Part shown: positions 1 to 9,507 of the stretch, piece by piece
Layout of the letters: each line of letters begins with the position of its first letter
Numbering within the stretch: the stretch's first letter is position 1
Made by a program: the position numbers and the translations under genes
Notes under the pieces: generated by a model
Seen by the model: the letters and a program-made list of their open reading frames with translations, nothing else
What the model was told of the DNA's origin: nothing
The model's database searches: none
Origin: Aralia elata
Lineage: Eukaryota > Streptophyta > Magnoliopsida > Apiales > Araliaceae
Direction: 5' to 3'
Assembly: GCA_034770075.1 (NCBI GenBank)
Contig: CM068386.1
Coordinates: 44,925,990-44,989,989, forward strand
Length of the DNA stretch: 64,000 bases

Positions 1-965
1 TTGCCGGTGGAAATCGGACCTTGCACTTTTGATATCTCTTTCCAAGTCCTAGACATTGCCGCCAGTTATAACCTGTTATTGGGAAGACCGTGGATACACA
101 TGGCCGGGGCAGTTCCTTCCACGCTACACCAGCAGATCAAACTAATCATCGATGGGAATATGGTAACGATCTCGGCAGAATGTGATGACCCTTCTCCTCC
201 TAGGAATGGCCTACCAGTGATTAATGTGGACGAGTCGGCGGCACCTGCCAGTTTTCAGGCGCTGGAAATTGGCACTCCCCACTACAGATGCCTGGAAGCC
301 CCAGCCGTGAAACCTAAGGTCTCTCCAGAACTTACCTTCGTTGCAAAAGAAATGATGAAAATGAAATTTCAGCCTGGACAAGGATTAGGAAAGAGTAGCC
401 AAGGAATCTCCGAGCCCATTCAGCTACCCCATCAGATAGGTAAAGCAGGGTTGGGATATCGTGAAGGCGTAGCACGGAGACACCGTCAAGGTGCGGCTCC
501 GATTTGGCTGGCTGGCAGTCTGGTGACCAAGGTCAACAATGAACAGGGGATTAGCGAGCCTGTGATTGAGTCAGGGGATAAAGAATTAACCCCCGCAAGT
601 GATGAATCGGCCAAGAGGGAAAGTTTCCTACAGGAGGTCGCGAAAGAGTTTGAAACCAAGTGCTATATCCCCGGACAATTAACAAGCAGTAGAGAGGGGA
701 CAGATGTTGTCACGCCACAGGGAGCCCAACAAAATGTACCTGTCATCGATTGGGCAGGACTAATTATTCCTGAGGAAGGTAGAAAGGAGGACTCAGGCGA
801 CGTATCCGTAATCATCGGGGAAGTGTCCGATGTGAAGCCCCCTTTTATCCAGCGCATTTCATCTGACCTGACCGTCGATAACTGGACCATAAAACCAGTG
901 ATATCCAAACAAGGGTAAAACCTGACATCAGGGTGGTAGACCCCAGAGGATGGGAGGATGACGAA
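1..965 (+). pseudogene. Tat element gag-pol: C-terminal part of protease plus G-patch domain (5' truncated by window)
   Basis: The open frame runs from the window edge to a TAA at 916-918. Residues about 14-47 (FQVLDIAASYNLLLGRPWIH and following) match the C-terminal half of a retropepsin-like protease; the catalytic DTG-type motif would lie upstream of the window. Residues about 113-160 form a glycine-rich G-patch (MKFQPGQGLGKSSQG, then GKAGLGYREG), which Tat elements carry between protease and RT. The window-edge TTG is not a real start. After the TAA another frame encodes an acidic stretch (DPRGWEDDE) up to about 965, so a one-base frameshift near 900-910 is likely. Beyond 965 the sequence becomes intron-like. 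Confidence 0.8.
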
Positions 966-1082
966 GTTTATTTTTTGTTGTTGTTTTATATTTGCATAAT
1001 TATGTCGTTTCTTCATGTTATCTGAAAATGTGATCGTTGTGGAAAATAACTTACATATGACAAGTATTTTGTTTCATGTCAG
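966..1082 (+). other. Candidate retrotransposon intron between protease/G-patch and RT regions
   Basis: A T-rich, stop-containing stretch of 117 bases starts with GT at 966 and ends with a pyrimidine-rich run and AG at 1081-1082. It separates the acidic end of the G-patch region from the acidic leader of the RT frame. Ogre/Tat elements are known to have a spliced intron at this place. The exact junction is uncertain because the two flanking frames do not join cleanly with these sites, perhaps because of nearby frameshifts. Confidence 0.4.
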
Positions 1083-1503
1083 GTGTACCAATTTGAGTAA
1101 TCCTTGCCTAACAAACGGTCTTTCAAATTTGAATGATGATTATGATTTTGACATTGAGCTAGATTTCGATTTAATGGGCATTGAGCAAGACGAGACAGAT
1201 TACGACGATGCGCCTAACGAGATCAAAGGATGGGTCGAGGATAAATCCAAACCCAACTCGGACCAAACCATCACTATAGATATCGGAACCCCTGACAAGC
1301 CAAAAGAACTCAAGATAGGGACAGACCTTACCCCCAGCCAAAAAGCCGAAATGACTGAGTTGCTAAACCAATATGAGGATGTCTTTGCCTGGTCTCATGA
1401 GGATATGATCGGATTGTCCACCGACATTATGGTACACCGATTGCCCATCAAGGAGGGTTTCAGGCCTGTCAAGCAAAAATTAAGAAAGTTGAAACCGGAG
1501 TAG
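1083..1503 (+). pseudogene. Tat element pol: acidic linker and N-terminal RT region
   Basis: The frame is open from about 1015 to a TAG at 1501-1503. It encodes an Asp/Glu-rich linker (DDYDFDIELDFD) and then the segment just before RT: LTPSQKAEMTELLNQYEDVF, AWSHEDM and VHRLPIKEGFRPVKQKLRKL, typical of Ty3/gypsy Tat pol. The TAG sits where family members have Trp or another sense codon, and the next frame (1504 on) continues in phase, so it reads as a point nonsense mutation in an otherwise continuous pol. Confidence 0.8.
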
Positions 1504-2244
1504 AGCTTAAAAGTGAAGGAAGAGATCATCAAGCAGTTCAGGGCGGGAATCATTATGGTGTCCACTTACCCAGAATGGCTGTCAAATGTAGTCCCAGTGG
1601 CTAAGCCTGGAGGGAAGGTGAGGGTATGTGTAGATTATAGAGATCTAAATAAGGCCAGTCTCAAGGATAACTTCCCGGTGCCCTTCATACACATCCTGGT
1701 GGATAACACAGCCCAGTACGAGATGTACTCTTTTGTGGATTGCTTTGCGGGGTATCATCAGATAATGGTGGCGGAGGAAGATCGGGAAAAGACCGCATTC
1801 ATCACCCCTTGGGGCACCTTCTGCTATAGACGATTGGCTTTTGGTCTCACAAACGCAGGGACTACTTATCAGAGAGCCATGATAGCCCTGTTCCACGATA
1901 TGATGCATAAGGAGATAGAGGTCTACGTGGATGACATTATCGTGAAGTCTAGGGTAGAATTTGACCATATAACCCATCTTAAAAAGCTATTCGATCAGCT
2001 CAGAAAGTATAATTTGAAGCTCAATCCAGCAAAGTGTGCTTTTGGAGTGCAGTCGGGTAAGCTTTTGGGATTCCTGGTTAGTGATCGGGGCATTGAGTTG
2101 GATCTGGCAAAGATTAAGGCCATTGTGGATATGCCGGCACCTCACACAGAGAAGGAGATAAGAGGATTCCTGGGAAGAATAAACTTCATCAGCCGTTTTA
2201 TATCCCACTTGACAACTACATGCGAGCCAATTTTCAAACTGTAA
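1504..2244 (+). pseudogene. Tat element pol: reverse transcriptase core
   Basis: Contains the RT signature motifs: VCVDYRDLNKA, then YSFVDCFAGYHQI with its catalytic Asp, FCYRRLAFGLTNAGTTYQR, and the YVDD box (EVYVDDIIVKS, about residue 138 counted from 1513), followed by LKLNPAKCAFGV and the connection region FLGRINFISRFI. All three catalytic Asp residues are present. The frame closes with TAA at 2242-2244. The next pol segment continues in another phase and overlaps from 2220, so a single-base indel near 2220-2244 splits RT from RNase H. Confidence 0.88.
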
Positions 2245-2573
2245 GGAAGGGTGCTTCCCAAGAATGGAATGAGCAATGTCAGAAGGCTTTTCAGACCATT
2301 AAAAAGCAACTGACAGAGGCACCAGTGCTGGTACCCCCGAAGGACGGGATCCCTCTGTTCATGTATATATCGGTTAATGCCATCACGATGGGATGTATGC
2401 TGGGGCAGAAGAATGAGGCGGGTAAAGAGCAGGCCATCTATTACCTCAGCAAGAGATTTAGCCAATATGAACAGAATTACACTCCCATCTAGAAAACCTG
2501 TTGTGTTCTGGCCTGGGCTGTAGGTAGATTACAGCATTACCTCCATGGACATACCACGTACCTGATATCTAGG
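2220..2573 (+). pseudogene. Tat element pol: RT connection and first (gypsy-type) RNase H
   Basis: The open frame 2220-2492 encodes the thumb/connection and the start of the gypsy RNase H (AFQTIKKQLTEAPVLVPPKD; LFMYISVNAITMGCMLGQ; AIYYLSKRFSQYEQNYTPI). The first RNase H Asp position reads Val-Asn here (ISVNA rather than a D-containing motif), suggesting the first RNase H is inactive. In Tat elements this copy is typically degenerate because a second RNase H follows. A TAG at 2490-2492 interrupts the frame; the same phase continues (KTCCVLAWAVGRLQHYL) into the next long frame. Confidence 0.8.
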
Positions 2574-4556
2574 ATGGATCCCTTGAAATATATCTTTGAA
2601 AGGCCCATGCTGAACTGTCGACTGTCAAGATGGCAATTAATCTTACAACAGTTCGACATGGTGTACGTAACTCAAAAAGCCATGAAAGGGCAGGGAATTG
2701 CAGATCAGTTAGCGGAAACCCCGTCAGGAGGGATGGAGCCGTTAGAAACTCCTCTGCCGGGCGAAGATATATTTTGGGTATCACACACGAAACGTGATGA
2801 CGAGGGGCAATTCTGGAAGCTGTATTTTGATGGTGCCATAAATGCTGAGGGGGCAGGAGCCGAAGCAGTGCTGGTCTCTATCACCGGAGAGCAATACCCT
2901 GTGGCCACTAAATTGCAGTTCAGTAATTCAAACAATACAGCTGAATACGAGGGATGTATATTGGGACTCCGCTTTGCCCGCGATATGGGAGTGAAGAGAC
3001 TGGCGGTGTTTGGGGATTCAGAACTGGTAATCAGACAAGCGATCGGGGTGTACAACACTAAGGAGCTCTGGTTACTTTCATACCATCGTTCTGTTATCCA
3101 ATTGATGCAAGAGTTCGAAGATATCGCTTTCCGTCATATTCCCCGGGGACGGAATGATTTTGCCGATGCATTGGCAACTCTGGCTTCCTTAATCCACGTA
3201 ATCAAGAACAGGGACGTTCCACAGATTGAGATAGCAGTACAGAATGCCCCGGTATATGAGGAACATGTGGCAGTATTATCAGACGAGGTGGTTATGCCAA
3301 GGCAGCCTTGGTATCACGACATAAGGGAGTACCTGAGGGATAGATCCATTCCCGACCAGGCGAGCCGAACTGAGAGGATGAGAATTCAAAAGATGGCAAT
3401 GAAATTTTATTTGAGTGGGGATTCACTCTACAAGAGGGATACTGGGTTGGGACTGTTGCAATGCGTAGATGAAATGCAGGCCCAAAGGATTATGAGCGAA
3501 ATACATGGTGGAGTGTGTGGGCCACACATGAGTGGACCGATGCTGGCCAAAAAGATCTTGAGGACAGGGCATTATTGGTTAACACTAAAAGCCGACTGCG
3601 ATGATCATGTCAAACGGTGCTACCAATGCCAGGCGCACGGGGATGTGATCCATACGCCTCCCAATGAACTGCATTGTATGACTTCCCCGTGGCCATTTTC
3701 AATGTGGGGAATGGATGTAATCGGGCCGATAGAGCCCAAAGCAAGCAACGGGCATCGATTCATTTTCGTCATGATCGATTACTTCACCAAGTGGGTAGAA
3801 GCAGCTTCTTTCCCCAAGGTAACTCAGGAGGTCATCGTCGGTTTCATCAGGAATAATGTCATTTGTCGATACGGGCAACCTGAGGTTTTGGTCTCCGATA
3901 ATGCCAAGAATTTGAACAACGCCCTCATGAAGGGATTATGCGACCAGTTTAAGATCAAACACCTAAATTCTGTCATTTACCGTCCTAAAATGAATGGGGC
4001 AGTGGAGGCTGCAAATAAGAACATCAAGAGGATCATGGCGAAAATGTCTGCTAATCATCGGGGATGGCCGGATCTGTTACCCCTCACCCTGCTAGCATAC
4101 CGAACGTCAACGCGTACTTCTACAGGGGCAACCCCTTACGCTTTGGTGTATGGAATGGAGGCCGTTCTGCCAGTTGAGGTTGAGATGGCGTCCCTCAGAA
4201 TAGTGATTGATGCTCAGATAAGCGAGGGGGATTGGATGCAAAGTCGATACGACCAATTGGCCCTAATTGATGAAAGGAGGGTGGCTGCTGTTTGGCACGG
4301 TCAGTTATATCAACAAAGGATATCTCGGTCATATGACAAAAGGATAAGACCCCGGAAGTTCAAGGAAAATGATTTGGTGCTAAAAAGAGTCATGCCTTGT
4401 CAAGACGAAGCCAAGGGGAAGTTTGCCCCAAACTGGGAAGGACCATTTGTGATTAAGAAAGTGTTGTTCGGAGGAGCCCTCATATTGCAAGAAATGGATG
4501 GTGAGATATTTCCACAGCCTCTCAATTCCGACTCGGTGAAGCGGTTCTATGCTTGA
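2574..4556 (+). CDS. Tat element pol: second RNase H and integrase (660 codons)
   Basis: Longest intact part of this pol. Residues 1-47 finish the gypsy RNase H tether. Residues about 80-205 are a second, archaeal-like RNase H with all four acidic residues visible (YFDGA D86, AEYEG E124, FGDSE D148, NDFADAL D195/D198). Residues about 311-352 are the integrase zinc finger (H311, H318, C349, C352). The catalytic core follows with D381 (GMDVIGP), D442 (VSDNAKN) and E478 (AVEAANKN), giving the expected D,D(35)E spacing. The end (about 590-660, KENDLVLKRV to PLNSDSVKRFYA) is the integrase C-terminal domain with no chromodomain, as expected for Tat. The ATG at 2574 is not the true start; the frame is open upstream to the TAG at 2490. 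Confidence 0.9.
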   Translation: MDPLKYIFERPMLNCRLSRWQLILQQFDMVYVTQKAMKGQGIADQLAETPSGGMEPLETPLPGEDIFWVSHTKRDDEGQFWKLYFDGAINAEGAGAEAVLVSITGEQYPVATKLQFSNSNNTAEYEGCILGLRFARDMGVKRLAVFGDSELVIRQAIGVYNTKELWLLSYHRSVIQLMQEFEDIAFRHIPRGRNDFADALATLASLIHVIKNRDVPQIEIAVQNAPVYEEHVAVLSDEVVMPRQPWYHDIREYLRDRSIPDQASRTERMRIQKMAMKFYLSGDSLYKRDTGLGLLQCVDEMQAQRIMSEIHGGVCGPHMSGPMLAKKILRTGHYWLTLKADCDDHVKRCYQCQAHGDVIHTPPNELHCMTSPWPFSMWGMDVIGPIEPKASNGHRFIFVMIDYFTKWVEAASFPKVTQEVIVGFIRNNVICRYGQPEVLVSDNAKNLNNALMKGLCDQFKIKHLNSVIYRPKMNGAVEAANKNIKRIMAKMSANHRGWPDLLPLTLLAYRTSTRTSTGATPYALVYGMEAVLPVEVEMASLRIVIDAQISEGDWMQSRYDQLALIDERRVAAVWHGQLYQQRISRSYDKRIRPRKFKENDLVLKRVMPCQDEAKGKFAPNWEGPFVIKKVLFGGALILQEMDGEIFPQPLNSDSVKRFYA

Positions 4557-5063
4557 ATCATCAGTTCCCCTTTTTCTTTGAGAACGAACTACGTAGGACC
4601 TGATCTCCCAACTTGTGGGGGTACGTAGGCAGCCATCATGGCGCGGTCCGATCCCTAAAAAATAATCCTTTCCCTAAACAAAACCAATTTCTAACAGCCA
4701 GATAAAACCTTCCTACACCCTCAAAACCTTTCTGAAACCAGCCGCCTATCGGCTTCATCCCAAATGACATAACCCTGATCCAACCAAATAGTTGTCCAAA
4801 ATCTAAGACTCAATCCGATGAAATCGACAGGGGTACGACAATATCTGTCAGATCTCCATCAAGACTTGAGAAGAGAAAGAAGGCGAAATGTCAAAATCGT
4901 GGTCAAATGGATAAAATGAGGATCCAATGAAAGGCAATGATGCGACGAAAAGGGAAAATGACTAAATTTAAATGCATGTCTAGATATATAAGTCGTTTTA
5001 TTACAAGATTTCTCTTTCAATAACCGATGAAACTAACATAGTCTATGCAGGAAATAAAATGAT
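4557..5063 (+). other. Non-coding spacer after Tat pol with paired ACGTAGG motif
   Basis: No ORF is supported. At 4585-4634 there are two copies of TACGTAGG in direct orientation (CTACGTAGGACC and GGTACGTAGGCAGCC) about 30 bases apart, around a CCCAACTTGTGGGGG stem. From memory, a similar block sits just after pol in other Tat/Ogre-like elements; its role is unknown. The rest is AT-rich and shows nothing else. Confidence 0.5.
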
Positions 5064-6629
5064 CTACAAATCTGAAACTAACTGAAGCAGGATGGATAAG
5101 GTGGTGGATAGATCTAAAGCATCAATATCCCCTGCAATCTGTTGCCCCATCATGTCGATGCGGTCCAATAAAGCAATAGCTCGGCTGACAGTCCCAGAAT
5201 GAGCATCTATAACTGCCCTAGTCTGAAATACAATGGTGTCTCTGTCAGCAATGGCAACATCTCTGGCCAGAATAGCGACATCTCTCTCAGCAATGGCAGC
5301 ATCCCTCTCAGATTTAATAGCAATCAAGGCAAGTCGGATTTGGCTGTTTTCAGTGGCCCGACTAGGGGCAGAATCAACTGAGACGGAATGATCTGTGGTA
5401 TCATCTGGGAAAATCACTCCAGAGTCATCAAAGGCCCCAGCTTGACTAAAACTAACCGGATCCGAGTCTCCGCGCAACCACTGCACGTAATCAAATGTCT
5501 GGATGTGGCAGCTCTCACTATATTCGGCAAAGATCCAATGAGACCAAAGATCGTATACCCGCAGTAGATCCCTCTCTGTCTGGGATGATATGAGAAAGCG
5601 GTAGGCGGCTGCACCCGTGAAAGGGTGAAAATCCTGTGTCTGATCAAACTGTCCTGTAACCGCCAAGGGATGATAAGTCGTCACGCCCCTCAAGCCAGCA
5701 ATGGGAATGAAGTCCAGGTCAGACACGTGAGTCAAGAAGCTCATAAAGGAGCAATAACCCGAATAGACCAGTAGATGAAAGGGGTCCTCAATGACCGACA
5801 AAAATGATGTCCAGGAGGCCACATCAGTACAGCTCACGGGTCGAAACGAAAACTGCGTGGCTATGTCATGGCTGAAGCAAAACCCTTGGCGACGAAAATG
5901 GCCGATGGGACTGAGATGACTCATGAACCACACGTATAACAAGGTCGAGCTCCCTCTGAATACTCTGCCTCGGAAAGACTGGCAATATGAGGCTGACATG
6001 TAGGTATCCGCCAATATCATGGGAAGAATGGTGTGATCCTCCTGAAGGGCTCTAACGGCCGCGACAACCCGCATGTCCAACTGATCGGGTCCTGCAGGCA
6101 AGTACAAAACTGAGATGACACAGGCCATCAAAACGTCTAATCTCAAAGCACCCCAGCGCTCCTCGGATACGGAGAAATCACCAGAAAATAGGTGTAAACT
6201 GTCGGGTGAGCCAAATCGGTTAGTCAAGAACTGAAGGGGAACCATATGGTCTGATGTGATCACCGATAACAAGACAGCCCTCCGCAAACCGGTGAAAGTC
6301 AAGAATTGACGGCGCATGGAACCAACTGTAACCCTAGCACAAGGGCCATCCAAAGGCAAGCCGGTGAAGCGAGCATACTCCTCGAGGGTGGGGGTTAGCT
6401 CTATTGTCCCTAACCTGAACACTTGACGGGCAGGCGCCCAATAGCTCAGAATCCCATCCACAAAGCCCGCTGGCACCTGGAAGGATAATAATGACCAAGA
6501 ATGTCCCAAAAGACCATCTGCGACGACCCTGTCGGCTGGCGATAAACTGTCCAACCAGCGGAGGAGACTGCCAACCAACCCTGTGGGAGGAATGGAATCC
6601 AGACGTACCACGGCATCTGAGGACGACAT
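5064..6629 (-). CDS. Antisense gene 1 of the Tat element: DUF7745/plant-mobile-domain-like protein, 521 codons
   Basis: One uninterrupted frame on the strand opposite to pol. The N-terminal half carries the family-like core: LLGHSWSLLSFQVPAGFVDG, then YWAPARQVFRLGTIELTPTLEEYARFTGLPL (about residues 40-95), which resembles the 'WDP..FxFG..ELTPTxEEY' block of DUF7745 proteins found with Tat/Ogre elements and related to the plant mobile domain. Residues about 428-465 are a heptad-like run (ERDAAIAERDVAILARDVAI and RDVAIADRDTIV) predicted to form a coiled coil. It ends at a stop at 5064-5066, within 510 bases of the pol stop. Function is unknown; the intact frame in an element with a broken pol suggests late decay or constraint. 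Start chosen: first ATG of the frame (MSSSDAVVRLDS). Confidence 0.8.
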   Translation of the reverse strand: MSSSDAVVRLDSIPPTGLVGSLLRWLDSLSPADRVVADGLLGHSWSLLSFQVPAGFVDGILSYWAPARQVFRLGTIELTPTLEEYARFTGLPLDGPCARVTVGSMRRQFLTFTGLRRAVLLSVITSDHMVPLQFLTNRFGSPDSLHLFSGDFSVSEERWGALRLDVLMACVISVLYLPAGPDQLDMRVVAAVRALQEDHTILPMILADTYMSASYCQSFRGRVFRGSSTLLYVWFMSHLSPIGHFRRQGFCFSHDIATQFSFRPVSCTDVASWTSFLSVIEDPFHLLVYSGYCSFMSFLTHVSDLDFIPIAGLRGVTTYHPLAVTGQFDQTQDFHPFTGAAAYRFLISSQTERDLLRVYDLWSHWIFAEYSESCHIQTFDYVQWLRGDSDPVSFSQAGAFDDSGVIFPDDTTDHSVSVDSAPSRATENSQIRLALIAIKSERDAAIAERDVAILARDVAIADRDTIVFQTRAVIDAHSGTVSRAIALLDRIDMMGQQIAGDIDALDLSTTLSILLQLVSDL

Positions 6630-6846
6630 CTGTGAAAAAATAGTATCAAAAGGACTGTACAGGGGTCATTTTCTATCCATGAAAAAGAGGTATGCATCAT
6701 ACAATTAATAATAGGGCAAATAAATTTCATAGATATAAAAGATAAAAGCTGTGCATAAATGAGTAAATGAGTTCAGTACATAGTGCATAAAATGAAAAAA
6801 ATAAATCTAAATAGGTGCAGGTACAAAAGCCCTATCCTATCCTGAT
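6630..6846. other. AT-rich spacer between the two antisense genes
   Basis: Short AT-rich stretch with no ORF of interest. It lies upstream of antisense gene 1 and downstream of antisense gene 2 on the minus strand, so it could hold a terminator and a promoter. I see no clear TATA box for the minus strand. Confidence 0.4.
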
Positions 6847-8819
6847 CTAAATAAAATCAATCTCATCTATGAAAGCGGGATCCTCAAACTGATCCCCTGG
6901 AGTCATCGAGATCGAAGGCCCAAAGTTCATGTCGGGGATGTATGGCTGCGCTGTGGCATCAGATGAGCTCGGGCCTGCATCATAATCCGCACCGTCAGGA
7001 TCGTAGGCATAAGCATCCTCTGGAGTCCGGCCCAACACCCGAAGATATAGAGACAGCTGGTCTACCTGACGGGTCAGAGTGGCGATCTGCTCAGCGTGGG
7101 TAGGGCTCCGAACGTAGGCTGCCCAGTCAGTCATCATCACCGAGCCGGGGACCATATCCCCGAGGAAGAATGTGGTCCGGGTCTGAGGACCGATAGTGCG
7201 GGGCACCCACCAAGTACGGAAAACATCACTCGTACTGGGACCCATAGAAAGCATCTGGCCGTCCTCCCCTGCGAGCATGATCTCCGAAGGCTGAGAATCC
7301 AGCGGCCAGGAGGTAGTTAAAGGAAGGGAATGCGGGATGCGGATCTCTCCAGTAACGCATCTGAATGCGCGCTCCCCCAGGTACATCACCCATCCTCCAA
7401 CACTCTGCAAAGTGAGGCGACGGGTGGAAAGCTCGAACTCCGGGCCAGAAGGATGCCCATCAGCAAACCCCACAGTTAGATGCTCGGAGAGGTAGGGAAC
7501 CCAGACGACATCAACAGCCGTGATCAGCTCCAGCTGGATGCGACAGTGTGCAAAGCTGCTAGATACCGGGACCTCCTCCAAAGTGCTATGATGCCATCGC
7601 CGGCCCCAGGGATAAGTGTCCAGGCCAAGAGTAGTGACAGGCCTCAGACATGGGAGACGCTCGTAGGCCCAGAACTGCGAACAGAAACAGCGAAAAGCAT
7701 GAAATAACTGACAAATGCAGAAAAGAGAAATAAATGAAGGAAAGTCCAGTAAGGAGAGAGGAAGAGAAGCCTCACCAGCAAGAAGTGATAGAATCCGAGC
7801 CAAGCATCTGTTTGGCCCTCCGAACGTAGACGCAGACCGTGGAGGAAATAAGTAAAGGTGAACGACCCCCAATCATAGTCACTGATCCGGTCCACATCTC
7901 TGACAGCCCCTACGACGCTGAAATGGATGGTAGAGGAGTTGTTCCCTAGGAAACAACCCCTCATGATGGTCAGGAACAAGCGCCGTAGCAGGATGTCACG
8001 AGTGCCCTGATCCGCTGGAATAGGCAGTGCGTATATACCCCCAACAGCATCGACAGCCAAAGCACCGGACCGAATACTACGTGCCTTAAAGACCCGGTCC
8101 TCAGCAGCGAAGCCCAATAAAGCCCGGACCTCCGCTGGAGTAATGTTAAGATCCAAAGGGACGCGGGACCTGGTAAACTCTATGCCCGTGATGTACCTCC
8201 AATCCCAGGGGGTCAGCACAACCTCGCAGTCAAGAAGATGAAGAGACTGTGTCTGGTGGAACCATCGCTCGGATAAGGCCCTCATGTAACCCCAGGGGCA
8301 CTGACGGGGGATGATAGTGAAAAAGTGACGGAAGCCCCAGGAATCCACCACTGCCCGGTAGTCGCTATGCAAAGTGGTATAGAGGGAATAAATGTTGAAC
8401 CAGTTACCCCTCGGCTGGGTAAACTCGAGCACCTGTAAAAAAAATGATGAATGGATCAGTCCAGATCTAAACAAAATTTGGGGAATAAGTTCAGAGAAGT
8501 ACTTTAAGCATACCTCATTAGCTACAAGAGATGCCGAGGGGTGACGACTGAGATCTCGACCCAATAGATCGGGTATCTGCACAGAGGCGCCAGAAGGGGC
8601 GCGGTGAGGAGATGGGGCCGGTGTGCTAGAGGATGGCCCCTCTGCCGCAACCTCCGGAGGAACAGCCTCCTCAGCGTCCGGGTGATCGGGACGAATGACA
8701 GCCTCCGCCAAGCGACGAGCCTGACGGGTCCGAGGAAGAGCAGGGGCAGGTGCAGCCCTACGACGGCGAACACCCGAGGTCCGAGACGCAGAAGAGCTAC
8801 TAGGAGCGTCGGGATCCAT
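6847..8819 (-). CDS. Antisense gene 2 of the Tat element: spliced plant mobile domain protein (about 596 aa)
   Basis: Proposed minus-strand exons: 8819-8514, 8432-7776 and 7674-6847. The two unspliced frames (8819-7644 and 7872-6847) join into one protein if the GT-AG intron 7775-7675 is removed. The junction then reads YHFLL followed by FWAYERLPCLRPV, the expected 'xWAYE' block of the plant mobile domain. Residues 1 to about 85 are low-complexity and basic (SSSSASRTSGVRRRRAAP), possibly a nuclear signal. The domain proper includes WDWRYITGIEF, DLNITPAEVRALLGF and RRLFLTIMRGCFLGN. The C-terminal quarter has a short possible coiled coil (AEQIATLTRQVDQLSLYLRV). The family is an aminotransferase-like plant mobile domain of unknown biochemical role, found in host genes and in Tat elements. 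No nonsense mutation is seen. Confidence 0.75.
7675..7775 (-). other. Predicted intron 2 of antisense gene 2
   Basis: Minus-strand GTGAGG donor at 7775 and TTCGCAG acceptor at 7675, 101 bases and T-rich. Its removal is needed to keep the frame and restores the conserved WAYE block; unspliced translation runs into an early stop (at 7644). Confidence 0.75.
8433..8513 (-). other. Predicted intron 1 of antisense gene 2
   Basis: Minus-strand GT at 8513 (GAG/GTATGCT) and a T8-ACAG acceptor at 8433. It is 81 bases, a multiple of three without a stop, so retention would add 27 residues (hydrophobic, ending SSFFLQ) rather than break the frame. The acceptor with its long pyrimidine run is strong. Confidence 0.6.
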
Positions 8820-9507
8820 AGCTGGAATAGAACAGGCAAGGAGGAGGGTAAGTTCCTTTTTTTATGTGACGAATATTCCAATATTTATCATAGAATTAAT
8901 GCAACATGATGCATGTTTATTATATGTGCATGAAAAAAAAAATCGGCAGAGTTCCGTCTATAAAATGGACATCCCAGGCATAAGCCAAACATGTTTTCCA
9001 TTAATCCAAGCCACAACAGATCAAAATTGCATAATTGCAGCATGAAAAGACCCTAATGCATGATTTTCTTCGAAAAAGAAACTACAAGTATGTGGGACCG
9101 CATCATGAGCATAAAATAGGACTCACACAGTTGATACATAGCATGTATATACAATAATACATAGCATAGCATTGTAAAGCATACATTTCTATATCTAGCA
9201 TATAAATAGCCAAATGTATAGCAAAACATTGACGAAATTGAAAAAGTGAACGGTCAAAGTGTTACCTGTAGCGCGTAGATCGATCTAACCGGAGCGGTTT
9301 TGCGGGAAAGTTAGAAAAATCGGCAAAAGGCCCTTGCAAACGAGCAAAATCGCAAGAATTTATGTGGGGTACGAAGTTGAAAGTGACAGATCTGGAAGTG
9401 GAGAGCCGCTTTAGAATCCCGATCTTGGCCGCAGATCAATTTGCGGCTGGCCCTGGTGGGTCCCCTTGGTTCCCTTGCAGCCATTTGACTTGTTGAGTGA
9501 AAATAAA
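8820..9507. other. Non-coding 3' region of the Tat element upstream of the tandem array
   Basis: AT-rich, no supported ORF. It contains an inverted copy of the LTR palindrome at 9428-9447 (arms GCCGCAGAT and ATTTGCGGC around CA). It would include the promoter of antisense gene 2 if that gene is transcribed; no convincing minus-strand TATA box was seen. Confidence 0.45.

Noticed and set aside
663..2465. Minus-strand ORFs at 663-1016, 1645-1977, 1987-2208 and 2142-2465
   Set aside because: Shadows of the plus-strand pol frames with clear RT motifs.
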